Source of the DNA: Dichomitus squalens LYAD-421 SS1
Taxonomy: Eukaryota > Basidiomycota > Agaricomycetes > Polyporales > Polyporaceae
Length of the DNA stretch: 64,000 nt
Direction of reading: 5' to 3'
Assembly (NCBI RefSeq): GCF_000275845.1
Contig: NW_006766892.1
Span: forward strand, 648,736 to 712,735
Shown here: in pieces, positions 63,901 through 64,000 of the stretch
Numbering within the stretch: position 1 is the first letter of the stretch
How the letters are laid out: each line of letters begins with the position of its first letter
Translations under genes and position numbers: made by a program
Notes under the pieces: model-generated
The model's input: only the letters and a program-made list of their open reading frames with translations
What the model was told of the DNA's origin: nothing
The model's database searches: none

Positions 63901-64000
63901 AGGCGCTATGCCCCCTGCGCACGTACGTACGAAGTCGCAGACCGCGATCATCGAGAGCGCGCCTTTCATGGCGGCACAGGCCGCTACAGTCGCCGGTGGG
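60952..64000 (+). CDS. Fungal TRP-like (Pkd2/Flc family) membrane protein, 3' end cut
   Basis: Six exons so far: 60952-61237, 61300-61812, 61875-61961, 62026-62067, 62121-63169, 63233 to beyond 64000; the frame is open at the window end after about 915 residues. Fungal TRP-like proteins act as calcium channels or flavin carriers at the plasma membrane or ER. Seen: a signal peptide (about 10-35), a Cys-containing extracellular domain of the ML-like type, a first membrane helix (ANIIFWSTVGLAIGYWVVVG), a linker, then LFGICVSIFLAIVAATIVL and at least seven further hydrophobic helices (for example GSVVLAALSFVFLSVLIPA, FACTLFAINIAFGVTIGFG, LISFLFCVGRIVIAVLLVIL), and a long Pro/Ser-rich cytoplasmic tail with PPPTPS. 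All introns GT-AG with matching phases. Confidence 0.88.

Overview
The window is fungal nuclear DNA, most likely from a mushroom-forming basidiomycete (Agaricomycetes). The genes are dense, on both strands, and cut by many short introns (mostly 45-65 nt, GT..AG). The families fit: a DUF6533 seven-helix protein, a fungal TRP/Pkd2-like channel, KEX1, MGM101 and a DASH subunit. I rebuilt 21 genes by following reading frames across splice sites. All but the two at the window edges are complete, and in 20 of them the frame and phase close without a break (one doubtful point in GCP5). All family names come from motif recognition; no database was searched.

Layout. 1-409: 3' end of a gephyrin/MoeA gene (+). 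497-1292: SPC19 (-). 2847-4624: DUF6533 protein (+). 4868-7356: KEX1 (-). 8294-9592: thioredoxin-like ER membrane protein without cysteines in its mature part (+). 9849-10915: MGM101 (-). 11195-15610: gamma-tubulin complex GCP5-like (+). 15918-17400: myristoylated VWA protein (-). 17925-19721: CSN12/Thp1-like PCI protein (-). 20191-21181: DsbA/thioredoxin-like protein (+). 21325-24045: mitochondrial GatB (-). 24225-26776 and 27326-30114: two complete tandem poly(A) polymerase genes (+). 30916-32805: secreted or anchored beta-helix protein (+). 35577-36734: IST3 (-). 36897-39267: eIF3d (+). 40435-42246: rhomboid-like CUE protein (-). 44727-45867: NTF2-like protein (-). 52581-54334: GATA factor (-). 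55279-56956: ING-family PHD protein (-). 60952-64000: TRP-like membrane protein, cut by the window end (+).

The genes are mostly housekeeping and do not form one pathway. There are themes: mRNA fate (CSN12/Thp1-like, two PAPs, IST3, eIF3d between 18 and 39 kb), microtubules (SPC19, GCP5), mitochondria (MGM101, GatB), the secretory route (KEX1, thioredoxin-like, beta-helix, CUE-rhomboid) and chromatin or transcription (GATA, ING). Several pairs are divergent with short shared promoters (MGM101/GCP5 279 bp, GatB/PAP 179 bp, IST3/eIF3d 162 bp).

The most unusual features are the tandem duplication of an essential, normally single-copy poly(A) polymerase, with a reciprocal swap of GC and GT splice donors between the copies; five GC-AG introns among about 127 modelled introns; a 6.7 kb and a 4.0 kb stretch without recognisable genes in an otherwise compact region; and runs able to form G-quadruplexes on either side of the GATA gene. 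I did not see transposon protein motifs, rRNA, tRNA genes or CRISPR arrays.
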